Positions 1 to 8,134 of a stretch of DNA of 10,832 nt are shown piece after piece. A program made the translations under genes and the position numbers. Under the pieces are notes generated by a model, which was given only the letters and a program-made list of their open reading frames with translations, ran no database searches and was not told the DNA's origin. The DNA lies in NCBI GenBank assembly GCA_017934845.1, contig JAGBIR010000129.1, forward strand, positions 1 to 10,832. Direction: 5' to 3'. The DNA comes from Alistipes sp. Lineage in GTDB: Bacteria > Bacteroidota > Bacteroidia > Bacteroidales > Rikenellaceae. Numbering within the stretch: position 1 is the stretch's first letter; every line of letters starts with the position of its first letter.

Positions 1-291
1 ATGTATGGTATGTCACCCGGAATGACGTGTCAAATCACTATGCAAAGCGACAAAAATCGATCGCAGAGCGTTGCAATTCCTCTATCTGCCGTCTATGCTC
101 CCGCATCGGGTGGCACCTATGTTTGGGTGGTTGACTCTGCGGGCAGGGTCGAGCGTCGCTCGGTAACGCTTGGAAAGATTTTCGGACGCGATATGGTGAG
201 TGTTACTTCGGGCCTTAAGGCTGGCGAGAAGGTGGTTATTGCCGGTGTATATAAGTTGCGCGAGCACGTTGAGGTAAAAGCTATAAATTAA
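1..291 (+). CDS. RND efflux periplasmic adaptor (HlyD/AcrA-type membrane fusion protein), C-terminal part only
   Basis: This is the last 96 residues or so of a periplasmic adaptor, the subunit that links an inner-membrane RND pump to the outer-membrane channel. The reading frame is open at the left edge, and the ATG at base 1 is probably an internal methionine, because adaptors of this family are usually 330-400 residues long. Visible family features are a 'MSPGMTCQITM' strand near residues 4-14, an 'IPLSAVY' strand near 26-32 followed by 'VWVVDSAGRVERRSVTLG', and a 'V.VTSGLKAGEKVVIAG' block near 67-82. These are typical of the beta-barrel and membrane-proximal domains at the adaptor C-terminus. 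The pump gene starts 6 bp after the stop, so the two are co-transcribed. The signal or lipidation sequence and the hairpin domain lie outside the window. Confidence 0.9.
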   Translation: MYGMSPGMTCQITMQSDKNRSQSVAIPLSAVYAPASGGTYVWVVDSAGRVERRSVTLGKIFGRDMVSVTSGLKAGEKVVIAGVYKLREHVEVKAIN

Positions 292-297
292 CCGACT

Positions 298-3200
298 ATG
301 ACTCTCACCCAGCTATCGCTGCGCAATCGCAGCATTATATGGTTTATCCTCTTCCTGTCGCTTGTTGGAGGCATCTGGGCCTTTGTCAAAATGGGCAAAA
401 AAGAGGATTCGACGTTTGTACTTAAGAGTGCAGTCGTAACGTGCGAGTACGCAGGAGCTTCACCCATCGAGGTCGAGCAACTCATCTCCGAACCCATTGC
501 TCGCGAGCTGCAAACGATGCGCAAAATAAAGAAAATCTCCTCGACATCATATTATGGATTGTCGAAGATTATCGTTGAGCTGGAATCGGGAACACGCGCC
601 AACGAGATACCTCAACTATGGGATGAACTACGACGCAAGGTAATGAATCTCACACCATTACTTCCCGACAAAGCAGGGCCTATTATCGTTAACGACGACT
701 TTAGTGACGTCTATGGATTATACTACGGTCTGACCGCCGACGAAGGTTTTTCGTGGAGCGAAATTCGCGAATGGGCGCAGCGCATAAAGACCGAAATCGT
801 AACAGTCGATGGGGTCGAAAAGGTGGCACTTATGGGCGAGCAGCAACCCGTAGTAAACCTATACATCACGCGTGCAAAACTGACCACATTTGCCATCACA
901 CCCGAGATGATCGTGGCAATGATGAATCAGCAAAATGCTGTTGTAAATAGTGGTGAAGTGGTAGCCGGCGAGATGGTTGTCCGCATACTCGAAACGGGTA
1001 CTTACTCTACAATAGATGATATTGCAAATCAACTTATTATAGCCTCCGATGGCAAGCAGTTCCGACTTGGTGACATAGCTCGCATCGAGATGGATTACCT
1101 CTCGCCGCCCTCGGTTGTGATGCACGTTAATGGTCAGCGCGCAATAGGCATTGGAATCTCATCGGACGCAAAGGCCGATGTAGTTGCAACGGGAGAGCGC
1201 GTAAGAGATATTCTCAATCAATTCAGCGACAAGATGCCGCTCGGAATGGAGATTATCGAGCTATATCCCGAGGATAAGATTGCCCGCCAAGCAAACCTGT
1301 CGTTTATGCTGAATCTGCTGGAGTCGGTAGCGATAGTTATTGCCGTAATTATGCTCGCAATGGGACTCCGCAGCGGCTCATTGATTGGTATGTCGCTCCT
1401 CTTTACCATTGGACTAACGATGCTATGTATGTATATGATGGGGCAGGGAATAAACCGCACATCATTAGCGGGATTTATAATCGCTATGGGAATGTTGGTC
1501 GATAATGCCATAGTTGTAGCCGACAATGCAATGAAATCTATCGCACGCGGTCAAGCACCCGACAAAGCACTTCAAACGGCAGCCGACACTCCGAAATGGG
1601 GTCTATTGGGAGCTACGCTGATAGCGATATTCTCATTTTTGCCGCTATATCTGGCTCCTTCGTCGGTTGCCGAGATAGTAAAACCTCTATTCATCGTCAT
1701 TGCCTTATCACTTATGATTAGCTGGTTTATGGCAATGACACAAGTCCCGTTGTTTGGTATTTGGATGTTACGCGGGACAACAGACAAAAATATCATCAAA
1801 AAAATAGGGTGGTACGACCGTACACTCCGCGCAGCTCTTCAGCACCGATGGATTGTAGCCATTGGAGCGTTGTGTCTGTTTTTGGCATCGATGTGCATAA
1901 TGAGTCTTATGCCGCAGAACTTCTTCCCTCAACTCGATAAACCATATTTTCGCGCCGAGGTGATTCTGCCAGAGGGATATGATATCTCCACGACACAACA
2001 AAATATGGACATTATGGTCGATTGGCTATTACGTCAAGAGCAGGTAAAGCAGGTCTCGACAACCGCAGGTTCCACTCCGCTACGTTACTATTTGGCAAGC
2101 AGTAGCGTGTCACATAGGCCAAATTATGGAAATATACTCGTCGAACTTACCGACAAACGATACTCTCGCACCATTAAAGAGTCGTTCGACAGATTTGTTG
2201 CCGACTCTTGTCCCGATGTTTGGTTGCGCTCGTCACTATTTAAGTTATCACCCGTACCCGATGCAACAATCGAAATAGGATTTGTAGGTAACAATATCGA
2301 CACTCTGCTTAATCTCACTTCGCAGGTCGAGCAGATAATGTGGAACGATGGCCAGGCCGTAAACATTCGCAACAGCTGGGGCAATCGTATTCCCACTTGG
2401 CTGCCCGTCTATTCCCAGACAAAGGGCCAGCGCATAGGCGTAAGTCGCAGCCGCATGGCTGAATGGATAAAGCTGGCTACGCAAGGTTATCCTATGGCTG
2501 AATTTCGACGCGGCGATGAGTTTATTCCCATAGTATTGAAGGATGACGGCATAAACGATTTCGATCTGTCGAATCTGCAATCAATGCCCGTATTCTCGCA
2601 GGGAGGTCGCGTTTTCTCAATCGAGCAGGCGAGCAGTCGCTTCGATTTCGACTTCCGCACCGGTATCGTCGAGCAATATAATCGTCGGCGCGTAATGAAG
2701 GCGCAGTGCGACCCGGCAGCGGGTGTTAATACTCAAAAATTATTCGACAGAGTATTGTCCGAAGTTAAAGCAAAGGTTCACATTCCCGATGGTTACTCAT
2801 TGAAAATCTTCGGAGAACAAGAGTCACAGCGGGAGTCAAACGATGCTCTTGCCGAAAATATGCCACTTGCTATGGTGTTGATTTTCGTGGTGCTACTTTT
2901 GCTCTTTGGCAACTTCCGCGATCCGATAGCCATACTGCTCATGACTCCTCTTATTTTCATCGGAGTGGTTGGAGGATTACTCATAACGGGTAACAACTTC
3001 GATTTTTTCTCGCTCCTCGGCCTGCTCGGATTGGTTGGTATGAATGTGAAAAATGCTGTTATCCTGCTATCGTCAATCGACGAAAAGCGGCTTGCTGGGT
3101 ACACGCCATATTCAGCCATTATCTCGGCAGCGCATGAGCGACTCATACCCGTATGTGTTGCATCAATCACCACCATACTCGCTCTTATTCCACTGCTTTT

Positions 3201-3330
3201 CGACTCGCTGTTTGCGGGTATGGCCGCTACGATTATGGGTGGATTACTTGTTGCAACCATTCTTACAATGATTATTCTGCCAGCGGTTTACGCCATATTC
3301 CACAACATAACCAACAAACATAATCAATAA
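298..3330 (+). CDS. Efflux RND transporter permease (AcrB-like, HAE-type)
   Basis: This 1010-residue inner-membrane pump would use the proton gradient to drive export through the adaptor and TolC-like channel encoded beside it. The length and layout are standard. A first membrane segment lies near residues 13-30, followed by a large periplasmic region. A five-helix cluster spans about 335-500, TM7 lies near 517-540, and a second periplasmic region follows with the usual 'FFPQLDKPYF..EVILPEGYD' opening. A final five-helix cluster spans about 855-1003. The TM4 motif is 'GMLVDNAIVVADN' with D402 and N403. The TM10 motif 'NVKNAVIL' carries K918, and 'ERLIP' carries R948. By eye these align with AcrB D407/D408, K940 and R971, so the second relay Asp is Asn here. 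The AcrB T978 position appears to be Ala (A955). The start at 298 follows the adaptor stop by 6 bp. The substrate is unknown. Confidence 0.95.
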   Translation: MTLTQLSLRNRSIIWFILFLSLVGGIWAFVKMGKKEDSTFVLKSAVVTCEYAGASPIEVEQLISEPIARELQTMRKIKKISSTSYYGLSKIIVELESGTRANEIPQLWDELRRKVMNLTPLLPDKAGPIIVNDDFSDVYGLYYGLTADEGFSWSEIREWAQRIKTEIVTVDGVEKVALMGEQQPVVNLYITRAKLTTFAITPEMIVAMMNQQNAVVNSGEVVAGEMVVRILETGTYSTIDDIANQLIIASDGKQFRLGDIARIEMDYLSPPSVVMHVNGQRAIGIGISSDAKADVVATGERVRDILNQFSDKMPLGMEIIELYPEDKIARQANLSFMLNLLESVAIVIAVIMLAMGLRSGSLIGMSLLFTIGLTMLCMYMMGQGINRTSLAGFIIAMGMLVDNAIVVADNAMKSIARGQAPDKALQTAADTPKWGLLGATLIAIFSFLPLYLAPSSVAEIVKPLFIVIALSLMISWFMAMTQVPLFGIWMLRGTTDKNIIKKIGWYDRTLRAALQHRWIVAIGALCLFLASMCIMSLMPQNFFPQLDKPYFRAEVILPEGYDISTTQQNMDIMVDWLLRQEQVKQVSTTAGSTPLRYYLASSSVSHRPNYGNILVELTDKRYSRTIKESFDRFVADSCPDVWLRSSLFKLSPVPDATIEIGFVGNNIDTLLNLTSQVEQIMWNDGQAVNIRNSWGNRIPTWLPVYSQTKGQRIGVSRSRMAEWIKLATQGYPMAEFRRGDEFIPIVLKDDGINDFDLSNLQSMPVFSQGGRVFSIEQASSRFDFDFRTGIVEQYNRRRVMKAQCDPAAGVNTQKLFDRVLSEVKAKVHIPDGYSLKIFGEQESQRESNDALAENMPLAMVLIFVVLLLLFGNFRDPIAILLMTPLIFIGVVGGLLITGNNFDFFSLLGLLGLVGMNVKNAVILLSSIDEKRLAGYTPYSAIISAAHERLIPVCVASITTILALIPLLFDSLFAGMAATIMGGLLVATILTMIILPAVYAIFHNITNKHNQ

Positions 3331-3334
3331 CTTT

Positions 3335-4576
3335 ATGAGAAAAATAATTCTATTATTCGCCCTCGCCGGCACAACCTCCGTTTCGGCACAAATCTCCCTT
3401 CAAGACTACCGCAAGAGCGTCTATGATGCCAGCACCGAGATTGCCAATGCAATGGTAGAAATCGACAAAGCCGCCGCAACAGCCAAGCGTGAACATACGG
3501 GATTCTTACCATCGGTTGCGGCTAATGGTCAATTCTCGAAGAGTTTCCGACGCGATGACGACAACAAACTTTGGAACTTCACACTCGCACCTCAACTATC
3601 GCAGACGATTTATGCCGGTGGTGCCGTTCGTGCAACGTGGAATCAAGCACAAAGTCAACTTCATAAGTCGCAATACTCAGCCGATGATATAAAACTTACG
3701 ATGCGCTATCAGGCCGATTATGCCTATTGGCATGTGTCGGCATCGCAGCTATATTTAGAGGCGACAAAACGATACGTCGAAATAATCAAATCGCTATACA
3801 ATGTTGTGCAACAGCGTTATAGCGAAGGATATGTAGCAAAAAGCGACCTTTTGCAGGTTGAGGCACGTTTGAGCGATGCTGAATATTCACTTATCACGAC
3901 ACAGCACATCTATGAACAATCGCTACACCAGTTTAACAATCTACGCGGTGAACACGAGCCAACCGAAGTTACTCTGTCACAATCCATTATCGACTCCATA
4001 GCTATGCCACGACGCATAAGCTTTGCCGACATCGTAATGCGCCGTCCCGATGTTCAAGCAGCCGAGTGGGAGGTAAAATCGGCAGAATATGCTACCAGAA
4101 TCACGCGCGCGACATTTAATCCCGCAATAAGTGCTGGTGTCGGTGGTTCGTGGCAGACTTTCTCGCCTAATGTATCGGGGAAAACTTATTGCGATGCGGC
4201 AATAAGCCTAAGTGTCAACATTCCTATCTTCCATTGGGGAGAGCGTCGTCACGCCGTTGCCGCAGCAAAAGCAGACCAGCGCATAGCTTACAACACTTGG
4301 GAGCAGATTCGCGACGACATCGAGCAGGAAGAGGCCGACGGGTGGAGCGCACTTCAGAGCAGCTATTCGCAGATGCAATCTTCGCTGCGAAACCTTGAAA
4401 TTGCGGGCGAGAACCTCGATATTTCAACCTATTCCTACAACGAGGGGCAAGCAACCGTATTAGATGTTTTGCAGGCGCAAATAAGCTGGATACAGATATA
4501 CACCAACGCCATCACCGCACGTTTTAATTATGCGGTGGCAGTGTCGGCGTATATGAAGATTACGGCTACCGATTAA
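3335..4576 (+). CDS. TolC family outer-membrane efflux channel protein
   Basis: This is the outer-membrane factor of the tripartite exporter, expected to trimerise into a channel that spans the outer membrane and reaches into the periplasm. The 413-residue product starts with a clear signal peptide (MRKIILLFALAGTTSVSAQ, cleavage after about residue 18). Long, Ala/Gln-rich alpha-helical stretches follow, as expected for the coiled-coil tunnel. Family signatures include 'RYSEGYVAKSDLLQVEARLSDAEY' near residues 160-185, the 'RRPDVQAAEWEVKSAEYATRITRATFNPAIS' block in the second half, and 'YNEGQATVLDVLQAQISWIQIY' close to the C-terminus. The ATG lies 4 bp after the pump stop, so this is the last gene of the efflux operon. 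Its stop codon overlaps that of the convergent OsmC-type gene. Confidence 0.93.
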   Translation: MRKIILLFALAGTTSVSAQISLQDYRKSVYDASTEIANAMVEIDKAAATAKREHTGFLPSVAANGQFSKSFRRDDDNKLWNFTLAPQLSQTIYAGGAVRATWNQAQSQLHKSQYSADDIKLTMRYQADYAYWHVSASQLYLEATKRYVEIIKSLYNVVQQRYSEGYVAKSDLLQVEARLSDAEYSLITTQHIYEQSLHQFNNLRGEHEPTEVTLSQSIIDSIAMPRRISFADIVMRRPDVQAAEWEVKSAEYATRITRATFNPAISAGVGGSWQTFSPNVSGKTYCDAAISLSVNIPIFHWGERRHAVAAAKADQRIAYNTWEQIRDDIEQEEADGWSALQSSYSQMQSSLRNLEIAGENLDISTYSYNEGQATVLDVLQAQISWIQIYTNAITARFNYAVAVSAYMKITATD

Positions 4577-4594
4577 CCATTCGTGCTATCGGTA
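4567..4594. repeat. Inverted repeat at the convergent gene ends
   Basis: TACCGAT (4567-4573) and ATCGGTA (4588-4594) form a perfect 7-bp inverted repeat with a 14-nt loop. It contains the two overlapping stop codons of the channel gene and the OsmC-type gene. Neither side has a T-tract, so it is not a classical intrinsic terminator. It could be a weak two-way 3'-end hairpin for the converging transcripts, or a chance repeat. Confidence 0.4.
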
Positions 4595-4983
4595 CTAACG
4601 ACAGAAATATCGTGTTCAACGGGGGCTATCTCGCGCAACATTGCAATAACACCACACTTATGTTGCTGTGCCTCTAGAACCGCCTCGCTCACAGCATTTT
4701 GGTCGGCAATCTTACGACATTCCACTTTGTACGAAACGCGAAACTTATCGTATCGGCTCATCGGTTGCAGGGTAGGAGTATTGAGCCAACCCTCAACCGT
4801 AATCTCGAAGTGTTTTGGAACGATATTTTCTTTATCCAACAGACTCATCACCGTATATCCCGTACATTGCGCTGCAGCACAAAGCATTAACGCCTTTGGA
4901 TTAAGATACTCTATTTTTGCCGAATCAACCAGACGGAAACGCCCATTACGCAGTTCGACACTCACTTTTTGTAAATTTTCCAT
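4573..4983 (-). CDS. OsmC/Ohr family protein
   Basis: This small 136-residue protein of the OsmC/Ohr superfamily is probably cytoplasmic. Characterised members are thiol-dependent hydroperoxide reductases; uncharacterised members are common in Bacteroidetes. The key cysteine pair is present: one in the first helix ('LMLCAAAQCTGYTVM', with C40 the likely family cysteine and C35 an extra one), and C110 in 'HKCGVIAML', the equivalent of the second, resolving cysteine. The central 'FEITVEGW...YDKFRVSYKVEC' strands and the C-terminal 'APVEHDI' also fit. There is no signal peptide. The length is close to that of other short family members. The gene reads against the efflux operon, overlapping its last codon by 4 bp, and runs divergently from the TPR gene across 159 bp. 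I saw no perfect TAnnTTTG promoter upstream on this strand. Peroxide reductase activity is inferred from family only. Confidence 0.85.
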   Translation of the reverse strand: MENLQKVSVELRNGRFRLVDSAKIEYLNPKALMLCAAAQCTGYTVMSLLDKENIVPKHFEITVEGWLNTPTLQPMSRYDKFRVSYKVECRKIADQNAVSEAVLEAQQHKCGVIAMLREIAPVEHDISVVSTDSTNG

Positions 4984-5076
4984 AGTGTAAATTTTAGAAA
5001 CATTAAATTAGTTGATCTTGCTCGCGCACTCATCGTGTGCCGATGCAATAAATACCCGACAATAATCGTTCCTTTG

Positions 5077-5108
5077 TTGTGTAAATTACAGCAAAATAGT
5101 TACCTTTG
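5077..5108 (+). promoter_or_regulatory. Bacteroidetes-type promoter for the TPR/barrel operon
   Basis: TACCTTTG at 5101-5108 matches the Bacteroidetes -7 consensus TAnnTTTG exactly. TTG at 5077-5079 (or TTTG at 5073-5076) can serve as the -33 element, with 21 (or 24) nt between the elements. Transcription would start near 5115, giving a leader of about 28 nt before the ATG at 5143. This is the only clear promoter in the 159-bp divergent spacer. Confidence 0.7.
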
Positions 5109-5130
5109 TAACACTTTAAGTCAGACAATA

Positions 5131-5135
5131 AAGGA
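5131..5135 (+). promoter_or_regulatory. Ribosome binding site deciding the TPR gene start
   Basis: AAGGA ends 7 nt before the ATG at 5143. With the signal peptide that follows directly, it supports 5143 as the start over the in-frame GTG at 5035, which lies upstream of the promoter. Confidence 0.6.
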
Positions 5136-5142
5136 TTACGAT

Positions 5143-8130
5143 ATGATTAAGAAATCAACCCTTTTGACCTTATGCCTACTCCTGTTAGGAGTAGCGTCGG
5201 TGTCGGCGCAAACTTCATCGCAGGAACGCAGCGTCGAGCGAGGTCTTGCTTTATATGACTTCGGCCATTGGTCGGAGGCTCGTGCCGAACTGCTTTCGGC
5301 GCGTAAAAAGCTATCAGCCGTAAAGGATCGTTTTACCATCGAACGTATCGACTATTATGTTGCTTTGTGCGATGTAGAGCTTAAGCGTCGCGAGGTAGAG
5401 AGCCGCCTTAAGAAGTTTATTGCCGACTACCCGGGTTCGGGCTACTCCAACGACTTGCAGTTTGCTCTGGGTATTCACTACTGCATAGAGGGCGATATGA
5501 TAAAGGCCGAGAAGGAACTTTCGAAGGTAAATTACCGCCAACTCGACCCCGAGAGTCGCAATCGCTACGACCTGCGTATGGGATATATGGCATTTTTGCG
5601 AGGTGATTATCGTGAGGCAAAACGCTATTTCGGCCGCATTACGGGCAAAGGTGATTATGCCGACCACGCGCTATACTACACCTCGTATATGGCCTATACC
5701 GAAGGTGATATTGCCAAGGCGCGCCAAGGATTCACGCAACTAAACGAGCGTGGACAATATAAAGAGTTGATGCCTCACTACCTTATGCAGCTCGATTTCA
5801 AGGAGGGTAATTACCGCGCCGTAGTCGAGGGTGGCGATGCTCTCATAGCGCAATCGGCCGAGGAGGCTGCTCAACAGATTCGTCGTATGATGGCAGAGTC
5901 GTGGTTCCAGCTCTCGAATTACGAGAATGCGGTAAAATATATGTCCGAATATAAGTCGCGAGGAGGCGAGATGGGCCGAGTGGAGAACTATATAATGGGT
6001 TACTCGCTCTATCGTCGTACGCTCTATAACGAGGCACTCAACTATCTGAAGGGTGCTTGCGGAGCCGATGATATGCTTACGCAAAATGCTTCCTACCATT
6101 TGGCTGACTGCTTCCTGCGTGCCGGAGACAAACAAAATGCTATGTACTCGTTCGCTATGGCGTCGAGCGCAGCATTCGATGCTTCGATTGCCGAGGATGC
6201 ACTCTTCAATTATGGTAAATTGCAATACGAACTTGGTGGTGGCCGTTTCAACGAAGCTATAAATGCATTGACCCGCTACATTGAGCGTTATCCCCGCTCG
6301 GAGCGCATCGACGAGGTGCAGACTCTGCTGGTTGCTGCATATTATAATTCTCACAACTATTCAGCGGCTTACCAAGCTATAAAATCTATCCCTTCACCCA
6401 ACAACGATGTTCTGCTGGCTCTTCAAAAGATTGCTTACTTCAATGGCTTGGAGGCTTATAACGAGGGTGAGTTAGCCGAAGCATACGCCTCGCTTACAGA
6501 GTCTTTAGGGGTAGGTTTGAATGCAAAATACAACGCACTCGCTACGTTCTGGCTCGGCGAGATTGCCTATGCCAATGGCGATAGCGACACCGCGCTGCGA
6601 CACTATCGAAACTTTATGGCTCGCGCTCCACGCACGGGCGAGGAGTATGCTATGGCACAATATAATATTGGCTATTGTTTGTTCAACGACAACAACCTCT
6701 CGGCTGCTGGTGAGGCATTCGATCAGTTCCTCGATACAAGAGCTACTCGTGACGCATATCGTGCCGATGCACTGAATCGTCGCGGAGATGTATATTTCTC
6801 GTCGCGCAATTATGGCGATGCCAACCGTTGCTACGAATCGGCCATGGCGATTGGTACGAATGGAAAATATTATGCCGAATATCAGCGCGCTGTAACTTTA
6901 GGTTTGCAGGGAAACACAAGTAATAAAATTAATGCTCTTACGGCCATTATTCGCAATGACAGAGGCGATTACCTCGATGCAGCGACTTACGAGTTGGGCC
7001 GTACATATATTGCCGACGAGCAGTACGACAAGGGCGTAAGTACTTTGGCGCGTTTCGTTGACGAATATCCATCTTCGCCATACAATCTTCAGGCGTTGTC
7101 GGACTTGGCTTTGGCATATATGAATTTGGGCAATAAGGATCAAGCCCTGAAGTATTACGACCGCGTAGTAAAGGCAGCGCCACAATCCTCACAATCGAAG
7201 AGTGCCTTGCAGGGTATTCGAGAGATTTATATCGAGCGAGGCAATGCCGATGCCTATTTCGACTATGCCGAGAAGCATGGTTTAGAGGGTAACGTAAGCA
7301 CGATGACGCGCGATTCGTTATCCTATGCCGCAGCCCAAAAACTCTATCTCGACAACAAGACTTCGGAGGCGACAGCAAGCCTTAAGGGTTACCTTACGAA
7401 CTATCCCAATGGCTATTACCGCAGCGACGCCCTCTTCTACCTGAGCGATTGCTACATCCGCACAAATAAGGAGGGAGAGGCCAATGAACGCCTTTCGGAG
7501 TTGGCTGCAATGGGCCATACACAATACTCGGAGCGAGTTTTGGATAAGTTATCATCAATGTGCTACAAGAGTGAGCGATATGAGCAAGCCGCATCGGCCT
7601 ACCGAGCATTGTATGATGAAACATCCACTTCGGCCACAAAGCAGAATGCCGCTACGGGATATGTATCCTCTACGCTAAAATATGGCAAAGATGCCGACAT
7701 AGTAGCAATGGCCGACGACTTGGAGACAATGACCGAAGTGAGCGATATTGCTCGCCGCAAGGCACGTTATGCAAAAGCCGGCGTGCTGGTGCGTGAAGGT
7801 AAAAATACGGAGGCATTGGAGATTTATAAGATATTGAGTAAGGAGGTAAAGAGTGCCGAAGGTGCCGAAGCGCGCTTCCGCCTTATCGAAGCGGAGTATG
7901 CGGCAGGCAATCTGCAAAAGGCCGAAAATATGGTTTACGAGTTCTCCGACAGCAAAACACCTCAAAATTATTGGTTGGCAAAAGCATTCATCCTGCTGGG
8001 TGATATTTATATGAGTCGCGACGATGCTTTCCAGGCTCGCGCAACTTACCAGAGTGTCGTTGATGGATACTCTCCTGCCGACGATGGCATTGTAGAGGAA
8101 GCCAAGCAGAGAATTGCTAAAATGAATTAG
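5143..8130 (+). CDS. Large secreted tetratricopeptide-repeat (TPR) protein
   Basis: This 995-residue exported protein is made almost entirely of TPR-like helical hairpins, so it is probably a scaffold binding other envelope proteins. No enzymatic motif is visible. It begins with a signal peptide (MIKKSTLLTLCLLLLGVASVSAQ) without a lipobox cysteine, so it should be periplasmic or outer-membrane-associated. Clear repeats occur near residues 316 ('YHLADCFLRAGDKQNAMYSF'), 468, 504, 542, 613, 650, 762, 801, 909 and 946. Several repeats are followed by 'YP' spacers ('RYPRSERIDE', 'EYPSSPYNLQAL', 'NYPNGYYRSDAL') like those of YbgF/BamD-type periplasmic TPR proteins. The frame is open back to 5035, but the promoter at 5077-5108, the AAGGA site and the signal peptide set the start at 5143. 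The beta-barrel gene starts 4 bp after the stop, so the products are likely to function together. The exact role is unknown. Confidence 0.9.
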   Translation: MIKKSTLLTLCLLLLGVASVSAQTSSQERSVERGLALYDFGHWSEARAELLSARKKLSAVKDRFTIERIDYYVALCDVELKRREVESRLKKFIADYPGSGYSNDLQFALGIHYCIEGDMIKAEKELSKVNYRQLDPESRNRYDLRMGYMAFLRGDYREAKRYFGRITGKGDYADHALYYTSYMAYTEGDIAKARQGFTQLNERGQYKELMPHYLMQLDFKEGNYRAVVEGGDALIAQSAEEAAQQIRRMMAESWFQLSNYENAVKYMSEYKSRGGEMGRVENYIMGYSLYRRTLYNEALNYLKGACGADDMLTQNASYHLADCFLRAGDKQNAMYSFAMASSAAFDASIAEDALFNYGKLQYELGGGRFNEAINALTRYIERYPRSERIDEVQTLLVAAYYNSHNYSAAYQAIKSIPSPNNDVLLALQKIAYFNGLEAYNEGELAEAYASLTESLGVGLNAKYNALATFWLGEIAYANGDSDTALRHYRNFMARAPRTGEEYAMAQYNIGYCLFNDNNLSAAGEAFDQFLDTRATRDAYRADALNRRGDVYFSSRNYGDANRCYESAMAIGTNGKYYAEYQRAVTLGLQGNTSNKINALTAIIRNDRGDYLDAATYELGRTYIADEQYDKGVSTLARFVDEYPSSPYNLQALSDLALAYMNLGNKDQALKYYDRVVKAAPQSSQSKSALQGIREIYIERGNADAYFDYAEKHGLEGNVSTMTRDSLSYAAAQKLYLDNKTSEATASLKGYLTNYPNGYYRSDALFYLSDCYIRTNKEGEANERLSELAAMGHTQYSERVLDKLSSMCYKSERYEQAASAYRALYDETSTSATKQNAATGYVSSTLKYGKDADIVAMADDLETMTEVSDIARRKARYAKAGVLVREGKNTEALEIYKILSKEVKSAEGAEARFRLIEAEYAAGNLQKAENMVYEFSDSKTPQNYWLAKAFILLGDIYMSRDDAFQARATYQSVVDGYSPADDGIVEEAKQRIAKMN

Positions 8131-8134
8131 CCCT

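Noticed and set aside
1..3. ATG at the first base as a true start of the adaptor gene
   Set aside because: A 96-residue protein would hold only the C-terminal domains of an adaptor; the frame is open to the window edge, so this is an internal methionine.
2793..3260. 155-codon open frame on the - strand inside the RND pump gene
   Set aside because: It is opposite the conserved TM8-TM12 region of the pump, and its Ser/Ile/Pro-rich translation is typical of a shadow frame.
4583..4990. 135-codon open frame on the + strand opposite the OsmC-type gene
   Set aside because: It mirrors a well-supported OsmC-family gene on the other strand. Its translation shows no family pattern, signal peptide or ribosome binding site.
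4984..5076. A promoter for the OsmC-type gene on the - strand of the divergent spacer
   Set aside because: I found no exact TAnnTTTG on that strand at a sensible distance. Partial AT-rich matches are too weak to call.
5035..5142. GTG at 5035 as the TPR gene start, adding 36 residues
   Set aside because: It lies upstream of the promoter, and the added residues are not signal-like. The ATG at 5143 has AAGGA and a textbook signal peptide.
5740..6354. 204-codon open frame on the - strand inside the TPR gene
   Set aside because: It is antisense to clear TPR repeats and its translation has no recognisable domain. Long antisense frames are common opposite genes with this codon usage.
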